From JAIBJN01 sp963847985 (GTDB lineage: Bacteria; Actinomycetota; Thermoleophilia; Gaiellales; Gaiellaceae), in the NCBI GenBank assembly GCA_963847985.1, contig CAWKBS010000001.1, positions 1 to 64,000 of the forward strand: a DNA stretch of 64,000 bases. The letters are read 5' to 3'. Below are positions 52,890-61,116 of this stretch, one piece after another. How positions within the stretch are numbered: position 1 is the first letter of the stretch; every line of letters starts with the position of its first letter. The translations under genes and the position numbers were made by a program. Under the pieces are notes generated by a model. That model worked only from the letters and a program-made list of their open reading frames with translations, had not been told where the DNA came from and made no database searches.

Positions 52890-53872
52890 CGCTCGCCGTC
52901 GGGAGGGAGACCGTCGCCCTGGTCGGGCCTTCAGGCGCGGGGAAGACGAGCATCCTCCGCGCCGTGGCAGGGCTCGCGCGCCCCGAGCGTGGGAGGATCG
53001 CACTCGACGGACGGGTGCTCTTCGACGCCGAGGCGGGGATCGACCAGCCGCCGGAGGAAAGGCGCGTCGGCTACGTCTTCCAGGAATACGCCCTCTTCCC
53101 GCACATGACCGTACGGCAGAACGTCGCCTACGCGGGGGGCAAGCGGGCCGCCGAGACCCTCGAGCGGCTGGGGATCACGGCGCTCGCCCAGGCCTATCCG
53201 GGAGAGCTCTCCGGCGGGGAGCGCCAGCGCGTCGGCCTGGCGCGCGCGCTCGCGCGCGACCCGGACGTCCTCCTCCTGGACGAGCCGATGTCCGCGCTCG
53301 ACACGCACACGCGGGCGGGAGTCCGCGCCGAGCTCAGGCGGACGCTCGACCACCTCGATCTGCCCGTCCTCCTCGTCACGCACGACTTCCAGGACGCAGC
53401 GGTGCTCGCCGACCGCGTGGGCGTGCTCGTCGACGGCCGGCTGTTACAGGTCGGGACGCCCGGCGAGCTGGTCGCTGCGCCGTCCGACGCCTTCGTCGCG
53501 AGCTTCACGGGCGCCAACATCCTCGTCGGCATCGCGCGCCGCGGAATCGGCGGGCTGACCGAGGTGACGCTCGACGACGGCAGCACCCTCTATTCCGTCG
53601 ACGAGGCGGAGGGCCCGGCGTCCGTGGCGGTGTACCCGTGGGAGATCTCGATCGCGCGCGAGGCGCCGGACGATTCCTCGCTCAACCACGTCCGGCGTCC
53701 GATCACGTCGCTCGTCCGGATCGGGAACCGCGCGCGCGTCCAGGTGGGCCCGCTCGTCGGCGAGGTCACGACCGCGTCGGTCGAGCGGCTCGACCTCCGG
53801 GAGGGCGAGACCGTGGTCGCGTCCTTCAAGGCGGCCGCCACCCACCTTGTCGCCCGGAACGCGGACCACTGA
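52832..53872 (+). CDS. modC: Molybdate ABC transporter ATPase ModC
   Basis: 346 residues. Walker A GPSGAGKTS, Q-loop region VGYVFQEYALFPHMTV, signature ELSGGERQRVGLARAL, Walker B DVLLLDEPMSALD and the switch His in LLVTHDFQDA. A C-terminal TOBE-like segment (SLVRIGNRARVQVGPLVGEVTTASVERLDLREGETVVASFK) is the usual ModC end. It completes the ABC importer with ModA and ModB. Confidence 0.94.
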   Translation: MDTLEFDFALPLRPFRLELALAVGRETVALVGPSGAGKTSILRAVAGLARPERGRIALDGRVLFDAEAGIDQPPEERRVGYVFQEYALFPHMTVRQNVAYAGGKRAAETLERLGITALAQAYPGELSGGERQRVGLARALARDPDVLLLDEPMSALDTHTRAGVRAELRRTLDHLDLPVLLVTHDFQDAAVLADRVGVLVDGRLLQVGTPGELVAAPSDAFVASFTGANILVGIARRGIGGLTEVTLDDGSTLYSVDEAEGPASVAVYPWEISIAREAPDDSSLNHVRRPITSLVRIGNRARVQVGPLVGEVTTASVERLDLREGETVVASFKAAATHLVARNADH

Positions 53873-53879
53873 CCGGGCG

Positions 53880-54617
53880 TCACCCGGTCCGCTCCAGCTC
53901 CTTCTCCGCCCGCCGAACGGCCCCGCGGAGGCCTTCGAGCTCGCGCTCCGCCGCATCGAGCTCCCGCTTCCGGCCCGCCACCTCGCGCTCGGCGGCCGCG
54001 ACCGCCTCACGAGCCTCTCGCAGTCGCTCCTCCGCCTCGCGCCGCCGCTTCCGTTTCGCATCGTCACGCGCCGTCTTGGCCGCGGGCTTGCGGGCGCCGG
54101 CCTTCACGGCGGGCAACCCGGTGAGGCCGAAGCCGGTCGCCTGCTCCTCCTTCTCGAGCCGCCCGGCGCGCACACGCTCCGCGACGGTCTCGTCGACCAC
54201 TGCTGCGTGGAGCGTCTCCCGCACGCGGTCCAGCACAGCCTCGGTGGGCGGATGCCCGGCTTCCTCCAGCAGCCTGCGCGCCGCGCCGGCCAGCTCTTCG
54301 GTCGCCGCGCGCTCGTCGTTCCGTGCGCGCTCCAGCGCCTCGGAAGGCCCGCCGGCGAGCAGCTCCGCGTGCGCCTTCCGCAGCCGCTCTCCGGCAGTGA
54401 GCAGGCCGCGAATCCGCATCTTCTCGCTGCGGGCCAGCTGGTTGACGGCCCAGGCGGCCACCGTCGGCTTCCGCAGCTTCTTCACCTCGTCGGCCGCCTC
54501 GCGCTGCCCCTTCGCGCGAAGCGAGGCGGCGAGCTGGTCACGTCGGCGGACGAACTCGCCGGACGGGGCCGCGTACAGACGGTCGATCTCCTTCTCTGCG
54601 TTCGGCTTGCCGGCCAT
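53880..54617 (-). CDS. Coiled-coil protein, unknown function
   Basis: 245 residues, highly charged. The conserved-looking N-terminus is EKEIDRLYAAPSGEFVRRRDQLA and KKLRKPTVAAWAVNQLAR, and the last 80 residues are a long coiled coil (REAEERLREAREAVAAAEREV). No membrane segment or signal. Similar proteins are widespread in actinobacteria without an assigned function. It converges on modC with an 8-base gap. Confidence 0.75.
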   Translation of the reverse strand: MAGKPNAEKEIDRLYAAPSGEFVRRRDQLAASLRAKGQREAADEVKKLRKPTVAAWAVNQLARSEKMRIRGLLTAGERLRKAHAELLAGGPSEALERARNDERAATEELAGAARRLLEEAGHPPTEAVLDRVRETLHAAVVDETVAERVRAGRLEKEEQATGFGLTGLPAVKAGARKPAAKTARDDAKRKRRREAEERLREAREAVAAAEREVAGRKRELDAAERELEGLRGAVRRAEKELERTG

Positions 54618-54627
54618 GCAGGGAACG

Positions 54628-55983
54628 CTACTCAGCGCCGGTGAGCTCGGCGGCGATCTCCCCGAAAACCTGCGTGTGCAGGTCGACGTCAGCCTCGCTC
54701 GTCGCCGGCGACATGAGCGCCATGTTGTGGAACGGCGTCAGAAGCACGCCGCGGTTGAGCGCGTAGAGGTGCAGCAGGCGATCGAGCAGATGGTCGCCCC
54801 CGGCCGCTGCGTCGCTGCCCGTGACCGGCCGCTCCGGTCGGAACAGGTACTCGACGCGGCAGCCCAGGCGCGTGACGTGCCAGGGGAGGTCGTTCGCGTC
54901 CATCACGCCCTGGACTCCCTGCTCGAACCGTTCGCCGAGGGAGATCATCCGCACGAACGCCTCCTCGGTGAGCACGTGCTCGAGCGTGGCGTGGATCGCC
55001 GCGAGCGAGAGGACGTTCCCGGCCAGCGTGCCCCCGATGCCGCCAACGTCGGACTCGTCGCGGCCGATCGCCGCCTCGATCCGGTCGGCGACCTCCGCGG
55101 AGAAGCCGTACGCGGCCGAGGGGATCCCGCTGCCGATCGCCTTGCCGACGGTGAGGAGGTCCGGCTCGAGACCGTGCGCGCGGGTGTAGCCACCGGGGCC
55201 GGCGCAGAGCGTGTGCGTCTCGTCGATGATCAGGAGCGTCCCGGTGTCGCGGGTCGCAGCGCGCAGAGCGTCGTGGTAGCCGGGCTGCGCCGGGACGATG
55301 CCGATGTTCGTGAGCGCCGGCTCGGCGAGGACGCACGCGACGTCGCCGTGGACAAGCTCGCGCTCGAGCGCCTCGACGTCGTTCCACTCTACGACGCGGG
55401 TCGTCTCCTCCAGGGGCACGGGCGGGCCCAGGTTGGCCTCGCGCTCGACCACCTTTCCGTCGCGAAGCGATGCGAACGACTCGTCGACGCTGCCGTGGTA
55501 GCACCAGTTGAAGACGAGCACCTTCGGACGCGCGGTGATGTGGCGCGCGAGCCGGATTGCAAAGCGGTTCGCATCCGTGGCCGTCAGCGCGAACTGCCAG
55601 CGAGGGAGCCCGAAGCGGCGGCTCAGCTCCTCCCCCACCCAGAGCGCATGCTCGCTGGGGAGCATCAGCGTGATCCCGCGCGCCACCTGCTCTGCGACCG
55701 CGCGGACCACCGGCTCAGGCGAGTGCCCGGTCATCGCGCCCGTGTCGCCGAGGCAGAAGTCCACGTACTCGATGCCGTCGACGTCGCGGAAGCGCGCGCC
55801 CCAAGCCTCCTCCGCGTAGACCGGATAGGCGCCGGGCCAGCGCAGCATCCAATGCATCGGCACGCCGGCCAGGAGCGAGGCCGCGGCCCGCTTCGACAGC
55901 TCGCCCGAGCGCGGGTGCTCCCGCTCGAAGCGCGAGAGCTCGCGTTCCAGCAGCTCGCCCGCCCGTGCGTGCACGGTCGTCAC
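54628..55983 (-). CDS. Class III PLP-dependent aminotransferase
   Basis: 451 residues related to glutamate-1-semialdehyde aminomutase and omega-transaminases. Motifs: DVDGIEYVDFCLGDTGAMTGHSPEPVV, FALTATDANRFAIRLARHITARPKVLVFNWCYHG, LLIIDETHTLCAGPGGYTR (PLP Asp) and LLTVGKAIGSGIPSAAYGFS (PLP Lys). GTG at 55983 overlaps the SDR stop as GTGA. It is the last gene of the four-gene coupled operon starting at 59241. Substrate unknown. Confidence 0.9.
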   Translation of the reverse strand: MTTVHARAGELLERELSRFEREHPRSGELSKRAAASLLAGVPMHWMLRWPGAYPVYAEEAWGARFRDVDGIEYVDFCLGDTGAMTGHSPEPVVRAVAEQVARGITLMLPSEHALWVGEELSRRFGLPRWQFALTATDANRFAIRLARHITARPKVLVFNWCYHGSVDESFASLRDGKVVEREANLGPPVPLEETTRVVEWNDVEALERELVHGDVACVLAEPALTNIGIVPAQPGYHDALRAATRDTGTLLIIDETHTLCAGPGGYTRAHGLEPDLLTVGKAIGSGIPSAAYGFSAEVADRIEAAIGRDESDVGGIGGTLAGNVLSLAAIHATLEHVLTEEAFVRMISLGERFEQGVQGVMDANDLPWHVTRLGCRVEYLFRPERPVTGSDAAAGGDHLLDRLLHLYALNRGVLLTPFHNMALMSPATSEADVDLHTQVFGEIAAELTGAE

Positions 55984-56759
55984 AGGAGCCCGCGCACCCA
56001 GCCGCCGTCGACGGAGATCGCAGCGCCGGTGATGTAGCTCGCCCGCTCGGAGGCGAGGAAGACAGCGAGCGCCGCGAACTCCTCGGGCTCGGCCAATCGC
56101 CCCATGGCGATCGAGGCCTCGAGCCGCGCCTGGATCTCCTCGGGCTCGACACCCTCTCGCTCGGCGTTCGCCCGGTTCAGGTCGACGACCCGCTCGGTGG
56201 CCGTGTACCCGGGAAGGATCGTGTTCACCGTGATCCCCTGCGCCGCCACCTCGCGCGACAGCGTTTTTGCGTACCCCGTCACGGCCGCGCGCAGGCTGTT
56301 CGAGAGGATCAGGTTGTCGACAGGCTGCTTGACGGCCACGGAGGTGACGACGAGGACGCGGCCCCAGCCGCGCTCCTTCATTCCCGGCAGCGCCGCCCCG
56401 GTCAGCTCGACCGTGCTCCGGAGGAGGAGCGCGGTCGCGGCGTCCCAGTCCTCGAGCGCGAGCGTGTCGTGCGATCCCGCCGGCGGGCCGCCGGTGTTGG
56501 CGACGAGGACGTCGAGCCGGCCGAAGCGCGCGAGCGTCTCCTCGACCACACGGGTCGGCTCCCCGGCCACGGCGAGGTCGGCCGGGACGGCCAGCACGTC
56601 GGGGCCGAACGCCGTGGCGGCCACCCCCAGCCGCTCGGCGTCGCGGGAGCAAACGGCCAGCGTGGCGCCCTCGGCGGCGAGTTCCGCGGCGATCGCGCGG
56701 CCGAGCCCGCGGCTGGCGCCGCAGACGAGCGCGACCTTGCCCTCGAGCCCGAGGTTCAC
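55980..56759 (-). CDS. Short-chain dehydrogenase/reductase with atypical active site
   Basis: 259 residues. The cofactor motif is VALVCGASRGLGRAIAAEL, with LVANTGGPPAG and the C-terminal FLASERASYITGAAISVDGGW. The usual YxxxK catalytic pair is absent: the matching segment reads NLILSNSLRAAVTGYAKTLS, with Leu/Ser and Arg in its place. A subgroup of SDRs shares this pattern, so activity may differ from a classical reductase. GTG start overlaps the cupin stop as GTGA. Confidence 0.9.
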   Translation of the reverse strand: MNLGLEGKVALVCGASRGLGRAIAAELAAEGATLAVCSRDAERLGVAATAFGPDVLAVPADLAVAGEPTRVVEETLARFGRLDVLVANTGGPPAGSHDTLALEDWDAATALLLRSTVELTGAALPGMKERGWGRVLVVTSVAVKQPVDNLILSNSLRAAVTGYAKTLSREVAAQGITVNTILPGYTATERVVDLNRANAEREGVEPEEIQARLEASIAMGRLAEPEEFAALAVFLASERASYITGAAISVDGGWVRGLL

Positions 56760-57130
56760 GCGTCGCGGAGGTAGGCGTCGGAGCCGTCGAGCCAGTCCTG
56801 CCGCGGCGGGCAGAACACGTCGACGTCGAGCGTGTCCTCGAGCGCCTCGGCCTTGTGCGGGAGCCAGGAGGGAAGGTGGAGCACCTCGCCGGCGTTGACG
56901 TCCACCACTTCGGACCCGTCCTCCCCGAGGAAGAAGCGGAGGGTGCCCTGGAGGATGTACGTCAGCTGCTCGTTGTCGTGCGAGTGCTGCGGGACGATGC
57001 AGCCCTTGTCCAGATAGACATGGGCGAGCATCATCCGCTCGCCGGTGACGAGCCTCCGGTGCAGGTCCGGCTTGAGCTCCTCCTTCGGCATGTCCTCCCA
57101 GCGGTAGTGCGTGGCCTTGACGTCGTTCAC
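56756..57130 (-). CDS. Cupin-domain protein
   Basis: 124 residues. Metal-site motifs are GCIVPQHSHDNEQLTYILQGTLRFFLG and GEVLHLPSWLPHKAEALEDTLDVDVF. GTG at 57130 overlaps the membrane-protein stop as GTGA. It is located between the receptor-like gene and the SDR, and perhaps shares the small-molecule pathway of the SDR and the aminotransferase. Confidence 0.87.
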   Translation of the reverse strand: MNDVKATHYRWEDMPKEELKPDLHRRLVTGERMMLAHVYLDKGCIVPQHSHDNEQLTYILQGTLRFFLGEDGSEVVDVNAGEVLHLPSWLPHKAEALEDTLDVDVFCPPRQDWLDGSDAYLRDA

Positions 57131-59241
57131 GCCTTCTCCTCTCGTCGCTGCCCGGGAGCGGATCGTCTCACACCCTTCTTCTTGTGGAGCTCGTCGGCGA
57201 CGAACGCGCCCAGGCGGAGATAGCCGGTGGCCTCCCGCTGCTTCGAGATGACGACGCAGCGCCGGTCGCCTAGCCCGAGCAACGCAAGGACCTCGTTCCT
57301 GTACCCGAACACCGGCTCGCGGACGTGATCGGCGGCGAGGAGGCCCCAGCCGTCCGGGCCGTCGACCTCGGCCGTGCCCTGCCCGAGGCGCGCGGCGGCG
57401 TCGTCGGCCTCGACCGGTGGCACGACCAGGCAGACCCGATCGAGCAGGTCCAGCTCGCGCAGCGCCTCGAGCTCCAGGGTGAGCCCTTCTCCTTGTCCGA
57501 GCAGCACCACGATGTACGCGGCGTCCGCCATCTCGGCCTTCACCGCGGAGAGCCAGTTTGCGCCGAGAATGAGGTCGCGCGACGCGCCGAGCTCCGACTG
57601 GCCGGTCCCCGGCTTGCCGATCGCCATCACCGGGCCGAGCTGGGTGAACGCGCGGACGATGACGTCCTCGAAGAGCTCGCGGCGCGCGGGGATGAGCCGC
57701 TCGAAGCCGTGACGCGACTGTGGGCGGCTGCGAACCCTGAGCCCGTCGTCGACGAATGACCGGAGCAGGAGCACCTCGGGCACCCCGCGCTCGCGCGCCC
57801 ACTCGCGGCGCGCCGCGTCACGGGCCGCGCGGACGCGACGACCCACGATCGGCACGGTTACCAGGCCGGCGAGGGCGAGCGCCTTGCTCGTGACCTGGGC
57901 GCTGCGGTCGAAATCACCGTTGCTTCCCAGGAAGAGGGCGCCCCCGGCCAGGACGATGCCCACAAGCGCCGCGAGATAGACGGCCGAGCGAACGTCGAGG
58001 TCCGCGTACCAGGGGACGTAGGACGGCAGCGAGCCCGGCGCCGCGGCCCGCCTCCACGCGGCGGTGATCGCCCCGCCCACGAGTAGAAGCGCGAGCGCCA
58101 GTGCCGCCCGACTGTCCGTGGGCAACCCCGGGCCGAGCCCCAGGAGGACGTGGGCGAGCTGGACGACGGCGACCGCAGCGACCGTCCAGCGGGCGGCACG
58201 GGCCCACCGGTCCTTGGCACCGCGCCCGAGCCAGACGAGCGCGAGGGCGATCCCCAGCGCGCCCCACACGAGCGACGTCGTCCAGAGCGAGGTCGTGAGC
58301 GCGGGGATGGCAACGGCGATGGCGAGCACGAGCGCGGTGAACCAGGCCACGACGCCGTGCCTCGGCGGCATCTCCACCCGGTCCAGGTCGACCAGCTCGA
58401 TGCCCGGGACGAGCCGCTCGAGCGGGTCCTGCCTGAGGCCGGCGAGCGACGGCCGGTTTGACGGCTCGCGGAGGCCGAGGAGCGTCAGGGGCAGGAGCAC
58501 GACGAGGTAGACGACGACCTTCACGACCTGGAACGCGATCCAGAGGAGCAGCCAGGCCAGGTACAGCGCGCCCGCAAGCAGGAGGACGAGCATGAACGGC
58601 CCCAGGGCGATCGCCTGCCACCACAGGACACGCGCCGCGCCGATCGACGTCTTGACCTGCTCGGCGCGGGCGTCGGCGAGCGCGGCGCGCTCGGGGCGCG
58701 GGCCGAGGCCCGTCACCGTCAGCGCGACGACGAAACGGTCCTCGACCGCCCAGGCGTGTGCGGTCGTCTGCGTCGGGAGTTGCCGGCCGAAGAGCGCGCC
58801 TCCAGGGGCGACCAGCCGGGCCGCCTGTGCCGCCGCCTCGTCGACCTTGGCGACCCCGACGGCGACGGCCCGCCCCCCGCTCTCCTGCCAGCTCACCAGT
58901 TCGACGTCCTCGTCGGAGAGACCGGCGAGCGCGCGTCTCAGGTCGGCGACCGCCGCCGCCTCCTCCTCGTGCGAGTTCGCGCTGTCCGCCGGCTGACCGT
59001 CGGCCGACTCCCTCCACAGCTCACCCGCCTCGTAACGGAGGTCGAGAAGGCCCGGCGTCAGCTGCCACGACCTGTAGACGCCCGGCACCTGGTGGTAGAC
59101 CGGATCGAGCCGGGCCAGCGCGAACCAGATCAGTGCGACCGCGACCGCGAGCACCGTGAGCGGGGCGATCCGCCCGCCGACCGTCAGCCCGCTTCGTTTC
59201 GTCAGCGGGACGCTGCCGGAGGCAGGGCCGCGGACGTCCAT
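57127..59241 (-). CDS. Polytopic membrane protein with a TIR/Rossmann-like C-terminal domain
   Basis: 704 residues from ATG 59241 (frame open to GTG 59430). One N-terminal helix (LTVLAVAVALIWFALA) is followed by a roughly 150-residue outside domain, then about six to eight membrane segments (FMLVLLLAGALYLAWLLLWI and others, residues about 210-500). The last 200 residues are soluble: VPEVLLLRSFVDDGLRV, LGPVMAIGKPGTGQSELGASRD, AYIVVLLGQGEGLTLELEAL, RVCLVVPP. This alternating strand-helix pattern with early acidic and late Glu residues looks like a TIR- or SLOG-type Rossmannoid, but no established family name applies. It heads the cupin-SDR-aminotransferase operon and is divergent from the tag-bearing small genes. 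Confidence 0.7.
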   Translation of the reverse strand: MDVRGPASGSVPLTKRSGLTVGGRIAPLTVLAVAVALIWFALARLDPVYHQVPGVYRSWQLTPGLLDLRYEAGELWRESADGQPADSANSHEEEAAAVADLRRALAGLSDEDVELVSWQESGGRAVAVGVAKVDEAAAQAARLVAPGGALFGRQLPTQTTAHAWAVEDRFVVALTVTGLGPRPERAALADARAEQVKTSIGAARVLWWQAIALGPFMLVLLLAGALYLAWLLLWIAFQVVKVVVYLVVLLPLTLLGLREPSNRPSLAGLRQDPLERLVPGIELVDLDRVEMPPRHGVVAWFTALVLAIAVAIPALTTSLWTTSLVWGALGIALALVWLGRGAKDRWARAARWTVAAVAVVQLAHVLLGLGPGLPTDSRAALALALLLVGGAITAAWRRAAAPGSLPSYVPWYADLDVRSAVYLAALVGIVLAGGALFLGSNGDFDRSAQVTSKALALAGLVTVPIVGRRVRAARDAARREWARERGVPEVLLLRSFVDDGLRVRSRPQSRHGFERLIPARRELFEDVIVRAFTQLGPVMAIGKPGTGQSELGASRDLILGANWLSAVKAEMADAAYIVVLLGQGEGLTLELEALRELDLLDRVCLVVPPVEADDAAARLGQGTAEVDGPDGWGLLAADHVREPVFGYRNEVLALLGLGDRRCVVISKQREATGYLRLGAFVADELHKKKGVRRSAPGQRREEKA

Positions 59242-59414
59242 GTCAGGGCCTGAGACCCCGAGCCGCTTCAACTTCGCGCGCGAGCTGTAGCCGTCTTCCG
59301 AACAGCCGCAGAACACGCCGGATGACTCGGTGGCCCGTGATAGGCAGGAGACCGTAAGCCGCCGCAGGACCGGTGTCAACGGAAGAAAGGACAGGGCTCG
59401 GCCGTCATGAGGGC
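59242..59414. promoter_or_regulatory. Divergent promoter region
   Basis: About 170 bases between the membrane-protein gene and the first tagged gene. Both genes have alternative upstream starts in it (GTG 59430 minus, GTG 59373 plus), so their 5' ends are uncertain. No clear -10/-35 boxes or palindrome are visible. Confidence 0.35.
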
Positions 59415-59747
59415 ATGAGCGGAAAGCCACATGACGGAATCGGCTCCCGGTTCGAGGTCCCGAGCCAGGTCGGAAGCTCCATCGCCAACGTCGGGGGAAA
59501 CCTCTACGTGGGCGGCGAGCGGGCGCGCAGCGTCTCGATCGGCCGAACGGTCGCAGCAGTGGGCCTGGCGCTCTTCTTCTCCGGGCTGTTCCTGCTCGGG
59601 CTGGCCGGCGCTGCCGTCTACCGCGACACGGACTGGACGGCGGACGTCGTCGACCCGGTCGTCCCGGGCTACGCGGTCCTCGCCGCCGCGCTGGTCGTCG
59701 CCGGGTTCGTCCTCAACCGGTTCGGCAGGCTCTTCGCGGGCCGCTGA
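59415..59747 (+). CDS. Small membrane protein with FExxSQ/NVGG N-terminal tag
   Basis: 110 residues from ATG 59415 (124 from GTG 59373). Residues 12-34 read RFEVPSQVGSSIANVGG then NLYVGG, a tag shared with the next gene. Two hydrophobic helices follow (VAAVGLALFFSGLFLLGLAGAA and YAVLAAALVVAGFVL). The tag contains a QVG core and Asn/Gly spacing similar to short amyloid signalling or RHIM-type motifs, which is an inference. First gene of a two-gene unit divergent from the TIR-like membrane protein. Confidence 0.75.
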   Translation: MSGKPHDGIGSRFEVPSQVGSSIANVGGNLYVGGERARSVSIGRTVAAVGLALFFSGLFLLGLAGAAVYRDTDWTADVVDPVVPGYAVLAAALVVAGFVLNRFGRLFAGR

Positions 59748-59755
59748 CCAGGTCG

Positions 59756-60148
59756 ATGACGACCTTCGAGATCGGCAGCCAGACCGCCGCGTCGATCCAG
59801 AACGTCGGGGGCGACCTGACGATCGGGAGCCTGCACGTCGAGGCCGCCTGGAACGCAGGTGCCGTGCGGGGCGAGCTGGCCGAGCTGCGGCGGCTCCTCG
59901 AAGGAGCGCCGCTGCCGTATCCGGCTCGGGCAGCCGTCGAGGCGGCAGTCGGCGCCGCCGAAGCCGAGGCGGCCGGCCCGGTGCCCGACCGGGACCGCAT
60001 CTCGCAGCTCCTGCAGCGGGCCACGCACGTGCTCGGGGACGCCGGCGCGCTCACGAAGGCCGGAACGGGCCTGCTCGAGACGCTCGGGCGAACGGCCGTC
60101 GCCCTCGGGCCCGCGGGCAAGGCGCTCCTCATGCTGCTCGCGCTCTAG
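59756..60148 (+). CDS. Small soluble protein with the same FExxSQ/NVGG tag
   Basis: 130 residues. Residues 4-25 read FEIGSQTAASIQNVGG then DLTIGS, aligning position by position with the tag of the preceding protein. The remainder is helical (GAVRGELAELRRLLEGAPLP, RDRISQLLQRATHVLGDAG) with a hydrophobic end (ALGPAGKALLMLLAL). It begins 8 bases after the previous stop, so the pair is an operon. The helical part could be a partner-binding or effector domain; no family recognised. Confidence 0.75.
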   Translation: MTTFEIGSQTAASIQNVGGDLTIGSLHVEAAWNAGAVRGELAELRRLLEGAPLPYPARAAVEAAVGAAEAEAAGPVPDRDRISQLLQRATHVLGDAGALTKAGTGLLETLGRTAVALGPAGKALLMLLAL

Positions 60149-60173
60149 CAGAGCGCGGGCGTACAATTCCGGC

Positions 60174-60377
60174 ATGGGAGTCGCCTTCAGCTCCCCCGAC
60201 TCGCCGCTCACGCGGATCACCGCGGTCTACCGCTGCCCGTGCGGCGCGGCGATGACCGAGACCGGCGAGCACGCCGGCGAGCTCCCTCCCGGCTGGGAGC
60301 AGGTCTCCGCGGAGGGCTGCATCTGCGCCCACTGCGCCGAGCTCCGCCGCGAGGCCGAGGCGCCCGGCTCGCGCTAA
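60174..60377 (+). CDS. Small cysteine-rich (zinc-ribbon-like) protein
   Basis: 67 residues from ATG 60174. Two cysteine pairs, YRCPCGAAM and CICAHCAEL, suggest a metal-binding ribbon. Short intergenic distance (25 bases) to the tagged gene allows co-transcription. Function unknown. Confidence 0.65.
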   Translation: MGVAFSSPDSPLTRITAVYRCPCGAAMTETGEHAGELPPGWEQVSAEGCICAHCAELRREAEAPGSR

Positions 60378-60396
60378 CCGGGTCGGCGCCCGAGCG

Positions 60397-61080
60397 TCAG
60401 GTCGCCACGATCTCCGCGGCCGGCCCCTCCAGGCGCGCGAGCCTGGGCACGACGTCGAGCACGCTCTCGCGCGCGCACCAGGCGATGTCCTCGGCGAGTC
60501 GCGCGTGTTCCGGGTTCCCGGAGGAGCGGAGCCCCTCCTCGGCGCTCGCAAACGACTCCGCGAGGCGCACGGCCGCCTCGGCCGCGTCGGAGCGCTCGCC
60601 GCCCAGGAGCTCGGCGATCCGCCCGGCGCAGTAGGCGTCGTCGATGGAGAACCTCCCCTGGAGCCCGGCGCAGACGACCTCGACGTGCTGGCTCGCGCGC
60701 GCAGCCGCCGCGACCGCCTCCAGGTTGAGGAGGCTTCCGACGAGGACGGTCTCCGCGGCAGCGGCCGCCGCGAGGATCGCCCGTGTCCCGTTGGTCGTCG
60801 TGAAGACGAGCGTCTCGCCCAGTGGCTCGACGAACTCTTGCGGTGAGTTGCCCAGGTCGAAGCCCGGGATCGCCACGGCCTTCCGTTCGCCGGCGAGCAC
60901 GCCCTCCCCCAGCCGGTCGCGCAGCTCGAGGGCCTCCTCGACCTCGGCGCAGCAGAGCACCCGCCGGTAGCCGGAGGCGAGCGCCTGGGCGATCGTCGAT
61001 GTCGCCCGGAGGACGTCGACGACGACGGCCGTGGGCGCGCGCTCGGCCTCGGCCGGTGTGAAGGCGACGTGCACCCGCAT
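60397..61080 (-). CDS. comB: 2-phosphosulfolactate phosphatase (ComB family)
   Basis: 227 residues. ComB removes phosphate from 2-phosphosulfolactate; in archaea this leads to coenzyme M, and in bacteria to sulfolactate or related compounds. Motifs: VVVDVLRATSTIAQALASGYRRVL, GERKAVAIPGFDLGNSPQEF, TLVFTTTNGTRAILAAA, VVCAGLQGRFSIDDAYCAGRI. No other sulfolactate genes are nearby, so the exact substrate is open. Confidence 0.92.
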   Translation of the reverse strand: MRVHVAFTPAEAERAPTAVVVDVLRATSTIAQALASGYRRVLCCAEVEEALELRDRLGEGVLAGERKAVAIPGFDLGNSPQEFVEPLGETLVFTTTNGTRAILAAAAAAETVLVGSLLNLEAVAAAARASQHVEVVCAGLQGRFSIDDAYCAGRIAELLGGERSDAAEAAVRLAESFASAEEGLRSSGNPEHARLAEDIAWCARESVLDVVPRLARLEGPAAEIVAT

Positions 61081-61116
61081 CGGGAGGGGACGTTACACCG
61101 ACGCCACGCCGATACG

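Noticed and set aside
52801..56037. Plus-strand frame of over 1000 codons running from modC to the aminotransferase
   Set aside because: Out of frame with modC and antisense to three recognised genes.
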